From assembly GCA_034440575.1 (NCBI GenBank), contig JAOTOL010001646.1, forward strand, positions 1,951,501 to 2,015,500: DNA of 64,000 nucleotides. Reading direction: 5' to 3'. Each line of letters opens with the position of its first letter. Position 1 is the first letter of the stretch. Shown piece by piece: positions 12,112 through 27,000 of the stretch. Below the pieces are notes generated by a model, which saw only the letters and a program-made list of their open reading frames with translations, made no database searches and was not told the origin of the DNA. Source of the DNA: Imbricaverruca yamaguchii. Taxonomy: Eukaryota > Arthropoda > Thecostraca > Neoverrucidae. The position numbers and the translations under genes were made by a program.

Positions 12112-13084
12112 TGTGAAAATTGCGTGCACGTGATCCGAGCGGTTCTGGGTGCTAAGTTTGCTAGTGCTCGATAGGGAAGGACTCCCTTCACATGACCACC
12201 GCACCCAATGGACCAAATCCTGTCTACGCCACTGCTCTTCGCAAGTATGACAAGCGTTGCGAGAACATTGCCCCAAACAGTATCAGCAGTGGGTTCTCAC
12301 TCCTGCAGCCAGTTTCACTCATCCTGACATATCCTCTCCATTCCAGACCCTAAATCAACACTTCCCGCTCAGATTTCCCTGATCTTATAGCCAAAAATAT
12401 GTCGAGGCGATCGAAAATATTCCAATTCAATGATGAGTCAAACATTAGCTTTACCACATGTGGTGAAGGATTTTGTGATGTTTTAATGTTTTAAGGTGCT
12501 ACATCCCGCCCAGGGATATAGCACAGGGTGTTAATGTTTCCCGCAATGTTTCAGGGTGTTAATGCTTCAGTTTTTTAGCATTACCGACTATGTCCATGGG
12601 TATTACATTAAAAGAATCGGCTATGATCCATAATTCCCATATCTTTATCTGTTGTCGTCGAGGTCACATCTCTTCACCTGGCACTATTCCACTTCTCTGG
12701 AACGTCTCACAGCATGTTTGACTCCGCTGGGACGCCTGCAAGCGCTACATCCGAATGCAGACTTCCGGGTATTTCCCAGCCGGGGGCGGCAGAACTCAGA
12801 AGCGCGCCGCGCTTGTATGAGATAATATAACATTAACACCATGACATTGACTGTGCATGAATCCCTTTCAAGTGTTCCGCTTGAACTTGCATGTCCCGTC
12901 AGCCTGGCACCAACTGAACACGCCATTTTCCGATAAAAACCATGTGCCACTCGGGCTCGAAAACCGACACAAACTGTACGCACCGCTGGAAGAACCGGAG
13001 CCGAGCTGTCACCGCCTCGCCAAATATTTAGCGCGGTAGAGGGGAGCCGACGCGCGACATAAACAGGCGGCGGCAGCGTCGCCA
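11413..13084. other. Unassigned stretch around the TA microsatellite
   Basis: Apart from the TA run at 12042, nothing was recognised. Short duplicated ggtgttaatg motifs occur near 12528-12565. Confidence 0.5.
12042..12108. repeat. TA microsatellite
   Basis: About 33 TA dinucleotides, preceded by a short CA run. Confidence 0.98.
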
Positions 13085-13605
13085 CCGGCGGCCGCTGCTG
13101 CCGTGTCCCAGCATCGGTGGTCTGCCCCGGCCACCGCTGCTGCCGTGTCCCAGCATCGGTGGTCTGCCCCGGCCACCGCTGCTGCCGTGTCCCAGCATCG
13201 GTGGTCTGCCCCGGCCACCGCTGCTGCCGTGTCCCAGCATCGGTGGTCTGCCCCGGCCACCGCTGATGTGTCCCGGCATCGGTGGTCTGCCCCGGCCACC
13301 GCTGCCGTGTCCCAGCATCGGTGGTCTGCCCCGGCCACCGCTGCTGCCGTGTCCCAGCATCGGTGGTCTGCCCCGGCCACCGCTGCTGCCGTGTCCCAGC
13401 ATCGGTGGTCTGCCCCGGCCACCGCGCCGGCTGCCCCGGCCACCGAGCATCGGGTCTCCCACCGCTGGTGTCCCGGCATCGGTGGTCTGCCCCGGCCACC
13501 GCTGCTGTGTCCCAGCATCGGTGGTCTGCCCCGGCCACCGCTGATGTGTCCCAGCATCGGTGGTCTGCCTTGTCCGGCTGTGATCTGCGCCAGCTCCTCC
13601 ACTGT
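13085..13605. repeat. 42-bp minisatellite, about 12 units
   Basis: The unit contains GTGTCCCAGCATCGGTGGTC and tgccccggccaccgctg. Length variants lose one GCT or GCC step. The 42-bp period keeps several frames open on both strands (179 to 376 codons); these are repeat artefacts. Confidence 0.93.
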
Positions 13606-13618
13606 GTGTCGTTGCCGA

Positions 13619-13830
13619 GCTGAGACAACCCTGCCGTCCTGAGACAACCCTGCCGTCCTGAGACAACCCTGCCGCCCTGAGACAACCCTGCCGCCCTGAG
13701 ACAACCCTGCCGCCCTGAGATAAGGCAGCTGTCGAGCCGAGAAAACCCTGCCGCTCTGAGATAATCATGCCACCCCGAGACGAGGCGGCTGCCGAGCTCA
13801 GACAACCCTGCCACCCCGAGGCGAGGTAGC
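13619..13830. repeat. 19-bp tandem array next to the 42-bp array
   Basis: Units of TGAGACAACCCTGCCGYCC, regular at the left and decaying to the right into longer diverged units. Confidence 0.88.
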
Positions 13831-14963
13831 TGCAGACCGACGCAGGGTGGCTGCCACTACATCTCGGGTCATGACGGATTGAACGCCCACTCACCCCCCC
13901 CCCTTCTGACGAGCGAACGATAGACGTTGACCTCGTGACCCGCACGCATTGCCATTTATCGTCGTCAGCAGCTGAAGGCGATTTCGTTGTAGTGGATCGT
14001 CAGTCACTGCCAAGTGTTCAACTTGAAGTACATGGTAGGTACGGTAGGCACGGCTTAAAGTAACGGCGAGCGCCCCGTTCACCAGATGCTGCAAATGTGC
14101 ACCGGTACTGCTTCAGCCTGTAAACGTACGACGGCGTTGTTGTTCAACATAGAAGACATAACCGTCCCCCTGTCTGGTGTGAAGACGTGGTATGCGACAC
14201 TTATCGACGCACAAGATGAACACCTTATGGTAACGACATGATGAATTTGTCAAGACGAGCAAGACCCCATTCAGCATGTAAGAAAGGTGACGGCGCGACA
14301 CACGCTGAAGCTCAACTGGGCATGTTTGTCCCTCGCAGCGTGCGCCGTACTCCACCAGAAGCAACAATCTGGCCATTTAACCTGCCGACACGTGACGGGA
14401 AAACCAGCCACTCAAACGCCGGAAGCTATCCCGCACTGCATTTGTCAGCAGCCCGAGCGCGAGCCGACGAAAAAAAACGCAACAAGAAGCTGAGCGTTTC
14501 CGGTAGCGCGAGCGCGACACCAGCGGCATTAAGCGTGGACTGCGTGTCGCCGGTGGAGGTGTTGGTGCCGACTCACGTGCCACGTCGGGTTCCCGCCCGG
14601 CGTGTCGAGTTCCTTTGAAGATCGCCGCCAACGCGTGAACGCTGATTTATGCTTATGAAAACAGTCGTCGGCTTTCAGGGCTCCAAATATCCGCACGGGT
14701 GAAATACACTCCAAACAAGTTGGGCGCGAGCCGCCGCTCGCCGCCCGACCGGCCAGTGCAAGTTGGGCGTAACTTGGGCCGGCGCACGGCAACGTGTGCC
14801 GATCGGGTGTCGCCATGCGCGGGCCGCAGCTGTCAGACACTGCAGATTCATCGACGCACGCGATGATGAAGTGCTCATTTCGAAGTGAAACGCCAAAGAA
14901 TATCGAACAAATCGTGTCGCGAGATTCATGGCCGCCGCTGGCCGCCGTGGCCGCCGCTGGCCC
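13831..14963. other. Unassigned stretch, GC-rich at its right end
   Basis: Short overlapping frames on both strands have no consistent codon pattern or domain. The CpG-rich part (14560-14960) runs into the 12-bp array. Confidence 0.45.
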
Positions 14964-15040
14964 GCCAGCTGAGTCGTCAGCTGAGTCGCCAGCTGAGTCG
15001 CCAGCTGAGCCGCCAGCTGAGCCGCCAGCTGAGCCGCTCT
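14964..15040. repeat. 12-bp tandem array (CAGCTGAGYCGC)
   Basis: About six units, each with the CAGCTG palindrome, an E-box sequence. Confidence 0.9.
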
Positions 15041-15185
15041 GATGCCGGCGGTGGTGTCGGCGGGCCGGCGGCCGTCCCTGCCCGGTACGTCCGACTGCTG
15101 ATGGATGGCTGGCAGCCACCTATCGGCGGCGCCGTCTGTAGGAGGCCCAGGCGACCTCACGACCTCACGCCGGTCACGTGGTCCG

Positions 15186-15545
15186 ACGCCGGCTCATCGA
15201 CCGGTCTGCAGACCAGCCGACCGGTCTCGGACCAGCCGACCGGTCTAGAGACCAGCCGACCTGCCTGGAGACCAGCTGACCGGTCTCAGACCAGCTGGCC
15301 GGTCTAGAGACCAGCCGACCTGCCTGGAGACCAGCCGACCGGTCTCAGACCAGCCGGCCGGTCTAGAGACCAGCCGACCTGCCTGGAGACCAGCCGACCG
15401 GTCTGCAGACCAGCCGACCGGTCTAGAGACCAGCCGACCTGCCTGGAGACCAGCCGACCGGTCTAGAGACCAGCCGACCGGTCTAGAGACCAGCCGACCT
15501 GCCTGGAGACCAGCCGACCGGTCTGAGACCGGCCGGCCGACTGAT
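15186..15545. repeat. 20-bp array with 40-bp higher order
   Basis: Units of GACCAGCCGACCGGTCTAGA alternate with gaccagccgacctgcctgga. Each of the first type contains the palindrome GACCGGTC. Confidence 0.92.
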
Positions 15546-15744
15546 CTGAGAGAGACTAACCCATTAACCTCAAAGATACTAACCCACTAACTCTGACAGA
15601 CTAACCCCAATCAATCCTTAGACTAACCCACCAATCGGCCAGAGATCAACTAGCAAGTCTGAGACTGACTGACCGGTCGGTCTGACACCAAATGACCAAC
15701 CAACCGGTGTGAGACACCAACAAACCAATCCGTCCGAGAGGCTA

Positions 15745-15935
15745 ACCGACCAGCCGGCTTGGGAAGCTGACTGGCCTGGGAAGCTGACCGGCCTGGGAAG
15801 CTGACCGCCTTGGGAAGCTGACCGGCCTGGGAAGCTGACCGGCCTGGGAGGCTGACCGGACTGGAAAGCTGACCGGCCTGGGAGACTGGCCGGCCTGGGA
15901 AGCTGACCGGCCTGGGAAGCTGACCGGTCAGCCGT
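15745..15935. repeat. 17-bp array (GGGAAGCTGACCGGCCT)
   Basis: About eleven units with point differences. Degenerate ACTAACCCA-type repeats lie between it and the 20-bp array. Confidence 0.9.
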
Positions 15936-16694
15936 TCTCGAGGCCGGCCACCCAGTCAGCCGGCGTCTGTGGGTGGCGGACGTCTCGACACTGGGCTTAC
16001 CACACCAACTAATCAACGGTCAACGGAGCACGCCCAAGGCAGGGGCGGAGTCAGACAATGACCCGGAACCGTCACCACCCCATCGAACGATTCCAGCCCG
16101 ACGGACTAATTGTAGCCGAGGGCTTACAAGGTGTCAGCCTTTAACACATCGGCGCAGTGCGGGACGCCGGGGTGTTGCCTGTTAGGCTGCCAACTGGATT
16201 TGTAGGAGGAACACTATAAATTCGAACACGTGTCTTGTGGGCCTCAAATTTACACATCCAACGACATGCAGCTGCAGGGACTAATTTAAGGAAAATCAGA
16301 TAGGCACGTGCTTTCAAATGTAGGTAACCAGGAAGCTGGGTCATGGGCGTTGGAACGTTTGAAAAAGTTGTGGGTCAGATCTAAAGAAAATTGCTACGCG
16401 GAGGGAGGGTGGTGGTGAGGCTAATGATGTGCTTTGCAAAATGCACATAATAAAATACGAGAAGTTTCGCGATATAAACGCTTGCTTGCTTTTGGGATGT
16501 TTATTTTGTTGTTCATTAAGAGAAATAGTCCTAGCGGCAAAGATGGTGGTGACAAACACCTGTGTATATGTTTGGTCCTGGGTAACAAATGTACACAGGC
16601 GTATGAGCCAGTTATACATAGGGGGAGCCTCAGGTAGAAGTGAAATTATGACATGGAACGCTCATTAATAAAACAATAATGTTTTGCACCGCAG
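15936..16694. other. Unassigned stretch
   Basis: Unique-looking sequence becoming AT-rich to the right. Nothing recognised. Confidence 0.5.
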
Positions 16695-17160
16695 CACCCA
16701 CCGTCATAGGCGCACCGGAGGTGTGGGGCAGGGGGTCCGGGCCCCACATGAGACGAAAGTGCCATTTTGGCCAAAAGTGCCCTTTTGACCGAAAAGTGCC
16801 CTCTTGGCCGGAATGTCCCAAATTTAGCCCCAAAAATAACTTGCCTTATGTGCCCTGTTATCATCCTTTCCAGAAATCCACATCCTGCGTACTTTTACAT
16901 CAAAGGTAAGCGGGCAACTTTCATCTCACGACATAATGCATTCAGGCTGCATGTTTTTGGATATATTATTGTAAATACAAGGGTTCAGTGCTATAACATA
17001 TAACGTGTCCCATGGAAAATTCACGCCCCCCCCCCCCGGTCAGCAAACCTTCCAGTGTGCCCCGGGCCGCAAAGTACCCTTTTGGAGCCGGCCAAGTGCC
17101 CTTTTCGGTCTGCCCCCCCCCATGGAAAAATCCTGGGTGCACGCCTTCCCATCGTCATGG
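16695..17160. mobile_element. Possible foldback-type element with AAGTGCCCTTTT repeats
   Basis: The left side begins tcataggcgcac and the right side, on the other strand, has a loosely matching gaaggcgtgcac. Between them, short units of the type AAGTGCCCTTTTGGCC occur on both arms together with C-runs. A similar tcataggcgg start occurs alone at 40740. This suggests a decayed non-autonomous element; the ends are uncertain. Confidence 0.3.
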
Positions 17161-18600
17161 GTGTTGATTTAGGAGTATTAGTCTACAACAGAGTATGGCC
17201 AGGGAGGAATATAATTTGGGGAATACATGCAGGTTTCCATGCTGATTTAAAAACATTTTGACCCAAGCCGACTATTGGGGAGGGGAATAAAAAGAAAACA
17301 ATTACTGCCGATGCTTGACACAACTTTTTCTGATTTCACTTTCCGATAAAAGTAATAGTATTGGCAGGTTCAGAAAGCGGATGCCAATGGTATCTTAATC
17401 ATATTTTAATTATGTGGATCCACATGTGTATTTGTGAAATATTTTGTTTTCTTTTGACATAAATACTAAACATCTACCTACACTCTGGGCGGTTTTTCAA
17501 CCATACGATATTACCACGTCAGCCGCTGAAACTTGAATACAACTCATGCATTGACCTATTTTAGTGGGGATTTAGGATGCCGTCCAGCACGTAGCCGGCC
17601 TCAGAACCTCAGACTTTAGAACTGTTCAGTAATGCACCCATCAGCAGCGTACGATGCTCCACCGCTGACCGTCGACGGCCACAGTGAGAAACTGACAAGG
17701 GAGGGCCGACACCACGAGACAGAGGTATAGCACATCTAGGGGAGAATATGCATTTTATCTCTCGCCGCTCGCCGAAATCGACGAAGTATCAGGATCACTC
17801 ATTTCGAGGTTCTTTCAAAATGGCGTCCGAACAATAGTTATTTTCAATGGTTTATTTTCTTCAAATGCATTTATTTCATTGGCACAATTTTGAAATTTAG
17901 CGAACGACTTTTAGTGAGCTCGTAAAATAGCATGAAAAGAGCAATTCCGTTAACCTTCATATTCCGTGATCAGCGGGAAAGAAATGTATTGCCATGGATT
18001 TTCATCGCTTGTGGAAAAGTATTCGAAGGGAAATGACTACGCTCAGACAGTTCCTAAGGTGAACATTCGAAAAGGAACGCTCCTTGAGAAACAAATAAAG
18101 CTTGTTTGTTTGGGGAAGTTCTTTTATTAACCTACTAATAATTGCATTATAAAGGTCCTGATAATCGCATTACCGAACGGCAATGATGCCCAACTATTAG
18201 TGACTAACGACTATGGTTTCCCACCGTTCATTTTTATTTTACTTTCGAATCTGCGAAGCAATAGCTATCATCACAGCCCAAATACCTCAGTAAATGTACC
18301 AAAAGATTCGAACAGGACGCGTTGCGTTCTATTGCATTGGTGCGTAATACATGGATCTGTACAGGCATACCCCCAACATCAACTAATCGAACGTGCGGTG
18401 GTTTCAACAGACGAAGTAGACCTGCGCCGATGGCCAGTACACGCCCCTATGTTCGCAGGAACACACGCTGCCTCGGATACATACTTCTCGATAAAGTCAG
18501 CTCTAGCCTTATCACGAAGATCATGTCAACCAAGTGGAAGCACACCTACACCCACACCCATACTCAAGGGAAGCGTGTCGTTTGAACCCGTCGGCACTCG
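17161..18600. other. Unassigned AT-rich stretch left of the LINE relic
   Basis: No domain recognised. The last 100-150 bases may belong to the decayed 5' side of the LINE relic, but the translation there is too broken to tell. Confidence 0.45.
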
Positions 18601-18965
18601 ATGAATTTCATCTTACCGGCGCTAGAACGAATTGTTCAGAATCAACTCATAAATTACCTTGAGAACAATCGACTCGTCTCGGACTCACAAGGCAGAGACC
18701 GTACACGCAATTTCACCGAAGCCGCACCTGCGGCCATCATCGACAAAGCGCCACGTGCCATGGGTTCCGGAAACACTTCCCTCCTGACATGTACCTCTAT
18801 AACTCACAAATTGCTTCGACGTGATACCTCATAACTGCTTTTGGACGAGTTCACGCTGTACGGGATTGATACTGATTGGCTCCAAAACTGTCTGACGGAG
18901 CGCCGGCAGTTGGTTCCGGCACGTGCCACTGACAGCGACGTCATCCAGTCTCGGGCGAGCTAAAA
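18601..18965 (+). pseudogene. Relic of a jockey/CR1-like LINE reverse transcriptase
   Basis: The conceptual translation starts ILPALERIVQNQLINYLENN, typical of the start of the reverse transcriptase domain of non-LTR retrotransposons. It continues with RNFTEAAPAAIIDKA and MGSGNTSLLT. After a frame change comes FDVIPHNC, and after another YGIDTDWLQNCLTERRQLV, the usual order around the first catalytic block. At least two frameshifts and the loss of both ends show that it is dead. Copy number in the genome cannot be judged from one window. Confidence 0.75.
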
Positions 18966-19136
18966 CAGCACCGGCAACATGGCTGTTGGTTTGCATGCTC
19001 CTTAGGGGCCAAGTGTCCCCCAATGTTGGCATTTCCACCAGATAATTCCAACATTTAACATTGCACCCTAAGCGTTGCACTCCCAGTCCATTTGTGCTAG
19101 CTCATGAATTGTCCTCCCCACTAATAATTTTCAGAA

Positions 19137-19390
19137 CTCACCGTCCCTGATCGCGGTACACCAAGGAGGCTCACTAAACCCACCGTCCCTGGTCGTGGTA
19201 CACCAAGGAGGCTCACTAAACCCACCGTCCCTGACCGTGGCACACCGAGGAGGCTCACTAAACCCACCGTCCCTGATCGTGGTATACCAAAGAGGCTCAC
19301 TAAACCCACCGTCCCTGATCGTGGCACACCGAGGAGGCTCACTAAACCTACCGTCCCTGATCGTGGCACACCGAGGAGGCTCACCAGACT
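19137..19390. repeat. 42-bp array, 6 units
   Basis: Units contain CCGTCCCTGATCGTGGTACA and gaggctcactaaaccca. Units differ by a few substitutions. Confidence 0.93.
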
Positions 19391-19466
19391 GCAGCGTGTA
19401 CACTTTACATGCTATTCGCCGATGACGTGAGCCGTCAGGCGTCTGATGACGTCACTATAGTACAAT

Positions 19467-20338
19467 AAGCCAGCTGCTACACCATGGTGCACATGGGCCA
19501 GCTGATACATCATGGTGCACATGAGCCAGCTGCTACAGAATGGTGCACATGAGCCAGCTGATACATCATGGTGCACATGAGCCAGCTGATACATCATGGT
19601 GCACATGGGCCAGCTGACACAGAATGGTGCACATGAGCCAGCTGATACAGAATGGTGCACATGAGCCAGCTGACACAGAATGGTGCACATGAGCCGTGAT
19701 ACAACATGGTGCACATGAGCCAGCTGTACATCATGGTGCACATGAGCCAGCTGACACAGAATGGTGCACATGAGCCAGCTATAAATGGTCTGGCCAGCTG
19801 ACACAAATGGTGCACTGAGCCAGCTGACACAATGGTTCAGAATGGTGCACATGAGCCAGCTGACACAGAATGGTGCACATGAGCCAGCTGATACAGAATG
19901 GTGCACATGAGCCAGCTGACACAGAATGGTGCACATGAGCCAGCTGACACAGAATGGTGCACATGAGCCAGCTGCTACATCATGGTGCACATGAGCCAGC
20001 TGACACATCATGGTGCACATGAGCCAGCTGCTACAGAATGGTGCACATGAGCCAGCTGATACAGAATGGTGCACATGAGCCAGCTGACACAGAATGGTGC
20101 ACATGAGCCAGCTGATACATCATGGTGCACATGAGCCAGCTGACACAGAATGGTGCACATGAGCCAGCTGATACAGAATGGTGTTCATGAGCCAGCTGAT
20201 ACAGAATGGTGTTCATGAGCCAGCTGATACAGAATGGTGCACATGAGCCAGCTGATACAGAATGGTGTTCATGAGCCAGCTGATACAGAATGGTGCACAT
20301 GAGCCAGCTGATACAGAATGGTGTTCATGAGCCAGATA
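19467..20338. repeat. 28-bp array (ATGAGCCAGCTGATACAGAA type), about 30 units
   Basis: Two main variants (CAGAATGG and CATCATGG) alternate, and a third has GTTC instead of GCAC at the right end. Short deletions cluster at 19690-19850. Each unit contains the CAGCTG palindrome. Confidence 0.95.
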
Positions 20339-21114
20339 TATGCGGATATGCTGACGGAGCCCATGGATGTTGTTGGCACCTATTGAGCTGGTAATGGCTG
20401 ACACGAATCTTGGTGGGCTATCCAGCTAGACTGTGCTTGTGAACTTCTCCACCATGCCGGTTTGAACAGGCCCGACCACGGCCTCACCAGATGGGTTGCG
20501 ACGCGCCGAAATCGTGGGAGAACACCAAATGTCAGCCTCAAGTTGGCCGATTCGGATGCTTGCATTGGCCCGTCCATATTTGGTCAGCTGATTGGATTGG
20601 CGTCGCATGTTCGAGTGTCGCCGGCCTCCCCTCTGGGCAGTGTCGCTGGGTGACGTGTCAGGGTGGCCGCTGAGTTACGATGTCTGAGCCGCCGCCGCGG
20701 TCCGTCGACCACATGTGACCCACCTGTGGCCGTCGCGGCGTAGCGAAACGTTCGTCACAGGGGCGGGTCACGAGGTATACGGTGCACTTACCCTCCCATC
20801 AGGACCGAAAGCGAGTCGTTACACCCAAATGGTCGCGCAGTCGCCGTCACGGTTCGATTTATGCGGCCACACATAGCCTCAGCACACCGTGCACGACACA
20901 AGACTCCGAGACTGATTTCGGAAGAGCCTGCATAGTGTGCTTCGCGTGGAGAAACAGCGGCTGGCCCTTCTACACCAGCCCACAGCCAGCTCTGCTGGAG
21001 TAGGCAACCGGCTACTAGATTAATCTCATCCACGATGCATTTGGAAATGAAAGTCACTAAGCTAGTCACTTAGATATTCGTTCCTCTCTTCTTATTCCAA
21101 CTCCAAACACCCAT
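20339..21114. other. Unassigned stretch
   Basis: Moderately GC-rich, with short frames only and nothing recognised. Confidence 0.5.
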
Positions 21115-21500
21115 ATCTTTGTCCCTCTATCTTTCTTCATCAATTCATCCCTTTTTATCTCTATCTCTCCCTCTCTGTCGCTCTGTATCTCTCTCTCACT
21201 GTCTATGTCTCTCGGTCTCTCTCTCTCCTTTCCCTCCCAAATCCTTCCCTCTGCACCCCACCTCTACCCGTATCTCCCCTCCGTGTCCCCTCCGTCTCTC
21301 CCCTCTGTACCCCCACCTCTCCATGGGCGCTACATGACCAATGTAGTCGATGCGCCCTTAAGCCCTAATAACTAACTAACTAACCCCACCTCTCCACGTA
21401 TCTCCCCTCCGTGTCCCCTCCATCTGTACCCTCTGTACCCCCCACCTCTCCACGTATCTCCCCTCTGCACCCTCCGTCTCTCCCCTCTATACTCGCCTCC
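21115..21500. repeat. C/T-rich low-complexity tract
   Basis: Pyrimidine-rich sequence with short repeats of ctctctccctctgtaccccc type. It is interrupted by a tail-repeat copy at 21322. Confidence 0.8.
21322..21384 (+). mobile_element. Dispersed 60-bp tail repeat, copy 2 (perfect outer stem)
   Basis: GGGCGC (21325-21330) pairs with GCGCCC (21352-21357), and TACAT with ATGTA inside it, giving two stacked stems. The copy ends in (TAAC)n (ataactaactaactaac). It lies within a C/T-rich tract. Confidence 0.7.
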
Positions 21501-21849
21501 CGCCTCCTCTTCCCAACCCTGCTCCCGTCGCTGGCCCCGAGCATCACAGGCCAAAACAGTGCGCCGAGCCTGGCAGGTGGCACGGCGACGGCGGCCGACG
21601 CGACGCAGACGACCCGTCGCGGGTCAGCTGGCACATCTCACCGCGGCGGCCGGAGACACCAGGCGGTGGCGCGCTACCGTGCCGGCCACGTCACACCACC
21701 ACGACAGCCATCTCGGCCGGCCCGCTGCCGTGGGAGACGAGAATATGCCGCCCGAACAGTGGTGACACCGAGCCATGCACAGGAATGTGAGTGTGCATTG
21801 CATAGTGGATGTCATAGCTGTAAGTGAAACAGCCTCGGCACATTCAGGA

Positions 21850-23564
<1,715 letters not shown>

Positions 23565-24078
23565 CACCGCGACACACGGCTCGCCACAGCGGCCACACCG
23601 TGACACACGGCTCGGCCACGGCGGCCACACCGTGACACACGGCTCGGCCACAGCGGCCACACCGTGACACACGGCTCGGCCACGGCGGCCACACCGTGAC
23701 ACACGGCTCGGCCACAGCGGCCACACCGTGACACACGGCTCGGCCAGACCGTGACACACGGCTCGGCCACAGCGGCCACACCGTGACACACGGCTCGGCC
23801 ACAGCGGCCACACCGTGACACACGGCTCGGCCATAGCGGCCACACCGTGACACACGGCTCGGCCAGACCGTGACACACGGCTCGGCCACAGCGGCCACAC
23901 CGTGACACACGGCTCGGCCACAGCGGCCACACCGTGACACACGGCTCGGCGGCACACCGCGACACGGCTCGGCACGCGGCCACACCGTGACACACGGCTC
24001 GGCCACAGCGGCCACACCGTGACACACGGCTCGGCTACGGCGGCCACACCGTGACACACGGCTCGGCCACAGCGGGCC
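23565..24078. repeat. 32-bp array, about 16 units
   Basis: Units contain CCGTGACACACGGCTCGGCC, then acagcggccaca. In several units the GCGGCCAC step is missing, which gives a shorter form. Frames of 217 to 307 codons over it are artefacts. Confidence 0.93.
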
Positions 24079-27000
24079 AGGGGGTACCGCCGCCGCCGTG
24101 GCGCCGTGTACCCCCGCCCTGTGTTCGCCGGCCCAGCGCGTGGCGGGTCCGTTGTTCCGCCGACGGCCGACGAGCATAACCTGGCGCGGCGCCTCTCCCT
24201 GCCGGCGAGGCCTGCGCAGCCGCCACTTCTGATCCCAGCTGCCGACGACCTCTGACGAGGTCATGAACGTCTGCACAAATGAGAGAGCGGTATACGTTGG
24301 TCGGCCACGAGAGGCACTCGGGGTACCACTTCTCAAGACTCCGAATAGCATTATTATTCGAGTTACTTACACCGCACGTGGTTAGGCCTCGAACATGCGC
24401 GGAGGTACTCAGTGAAAAGTCCGCTAAGAACGCTGAGTGTGTTGTGTCCAATATGACGCTCTCTGTGTGAATGACAGTTCGTGTGGTGGCTTCGCATGCT
24501 GATTGCAGAGTATGTATCCGAACCCCTTCACGTTATTATTACATTTGGACTATATGAGCGGAGATCAGTTTGGGAAGACGTCGATGAGAAGTTACTTTTA
24601 CGCGCAGGTTGTAACAAAATAATGTATAAACATGTAAAAGGAAAGAAGGCACAGGGTTCGAGGTTAGAACACGCTGCCCAAATTCAATGCCACGTACAAC
24701 AAAGAAGAAGAGCATTTCTTGTCTCATCTGTGCATTCAGGTTAGCTTTTTACTCAGCCTCATGTTTCACCCGATACCCTCGAAGAAAGGCTCTTTCAGGT
24801 AAATCATTCACCCAAAAATGGTTAATTCTGACTAAATAGGTTGGTCAGAGGTGCTTTTTTGCGAGTTAAGCAAGGGGCCATTATATTATGTATATTGATG
24901 GTTACATTTGTTTCGCATGTCTAAAAGGGCATTAGAGCCATTCTTCGTTGTATTAAATAGGTTGGCAATTTTTTTGCGAGAAGAAACCTTATTCATGGTC
25001 TACTGATCAGAATTTCTATGCATGCATCCCTGCATGGTACATGCGTGTTCTACAATTTAATAGTCTCAGCATGTGGACATCTCAACTGTATGATGCCTTT
25101 CATTGCGTTTCTTTTATTGGCGCCATCGTGGTGGTTCGTAATTTGTCAGCGTGGTGATGAGTGTTTTTACATAAACGGGAAGCCATGTTCATTGCTACCT
25201 AAATCAGACTTCGCCTATTGGATTGCCATTGGTTGTGCTTGGTTGTATTCGGTTTTGGAAGTAACCACTTCGACGATTGTCCCAAACAATTAGTGCTAAG
25301 CTCTACCTACGAAACTGAAACCGATCCAGACACGGATGCATGACCATAAACGGCGTGGCTCCCATGATCGCTCACCCTTCTGACACCGGAGAGCCAGCCT
25401 TCGGCACGTCAGGAAGAGGGTACGTTTATCAACAGTATTGGGACAGGCGGGCGGAGCCGGGAAAATGCGCAACTTCTGGATGGCGAAACCAAATGGCGAA
25501 GGAAAAAGAATACCTTTATCGAGAATAATGGGACAATTGGTATGGACAGGGCAAGAATGACCCACCCACTGGTTAGGGAAACTAAGGGGCTGTGTAGAAA
25601 TTTCTGCCAAATTAGCATGCCATGAAATGTCCTGTTCTAGGAGGTTTCGATCAAATTCCTTTGTCACCACGCCGTTCTGCATGCAAACGGGACTGGGGCG
25701 ACGGCAGAGGATGTGGACCGCGCTTCGCTCTCCATCACCAAAAACACGCATACAGCATGGCGTACTTTGAGTACCCCCAGCTGACTTGCTTATGCCAGGC
25801 TGGGATGGTCGAGCTCAGCCGTTCACCAATGACAGTGCCGCCGCCTTCACCGCTCACCACTCTAGACGGGCGATCTCACAGCCGGCTACGAGAAAAACAC
25901 GAACAACACACTTCGTGAGCTACCTGCATAACATCCAGTAACGAATCACTCGTTCTTTGAATGTCGTATTGAGTGAAACCGTGTCACGAAGCCGGCTGGT
26001 AGGTCGTCTAAACCGCACACATACGGTGCTGCGGCACAGTATGCATATGCAGGGTTATTCAAGTAACAGGACGCCCCGCTTTAAAGGCGGTGCAAATGAC
26101 CTTTTTGGTCAGGCACGCCTCTAAAAAAATCACCCCCTTCCCCTGCCCGATCTGATCGCCGAGCTATTGTTCACGCCAAAAGCCCCCTTGCCCCTTCTCG
26201 GCCGATCTGATCGGCGAGCTATTGTTCACATCCAGAGTACGTGTACGGTTTGTACCCTCCTCTCCTGTGCACGAGTTAATCGTCCTCTTTTGCATGCAAA
26301 GAAGTAACTATAAGCCTACAAAAGCTGAGGAGGATTTAATGGAGCGGGGTAATACTCCACTGCATGCGTATCGTGATTGGGAGTGAGGGCAGGTGCATGG
26401 TGTTATATCTTGTCTCCCCCCCTTTAACTTCACCACATGTTCTACAAACTGAACACGGCTGTCTATAGAATTTCTTCCATTGACATGCGCGAAGAAATTC
26501 TGAACACAAGCATCCATTGAATTCCCAATCAATTTACGAAACGTTTCCCGTGGAACATTACACATGCCTAAACAAACACTGCGACCATTTCAGCCGACAG
26601 AAATAAGATGATGCTCATGAATGGCCTGCTATAAATGTTGCGGTGACCTTCAACTCATCCATGAGTGAGTGGAGATAGAGGTACCCTGGAATAGAAAGCA
26701 TACTAATAAGCTTGGCTCATTTCAGCATTCTCTCGAGTAACCAATGTAAGTGCCGTATTTCGCATCGAAATCACTGCCACGTCCAGGCGATCGCCTCATC
26801 GCACGGCCAGGACGATGCGAAGTATGCAACGAAGGAAAACGTTTAAGCAGCAGCAGAACCCAGACAATTTATGCTCAAAGTTGAGCGGCGAGGGATACGC
26901 GTTGTGACTGACTTGTGAGCTATGTGAGGGCTTATCGTGGGCACGTATGCGTACAGTATCCGAAGAGTTGCCAATTCATTTCGCAGTTGGCAGGATCCCA

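Noticed and set aside
12684..13945. 376-codon and 305-codon minus-strand frames
   Set aside because: They cover the 42-bp and 19-bp arrays, and the repetitive peptide follows the DNA repeat.
14113..14376. Minus-strand frame with a hydrophobic start
   Set aside because: Neighbouring frames are equally open and there is no donor or homology.
25018..25293. 91-codon frame with two hydrophobic segments
   Set aside because: No family resemblance, no splice signals in phase and surrounding DNA looks non-coding.
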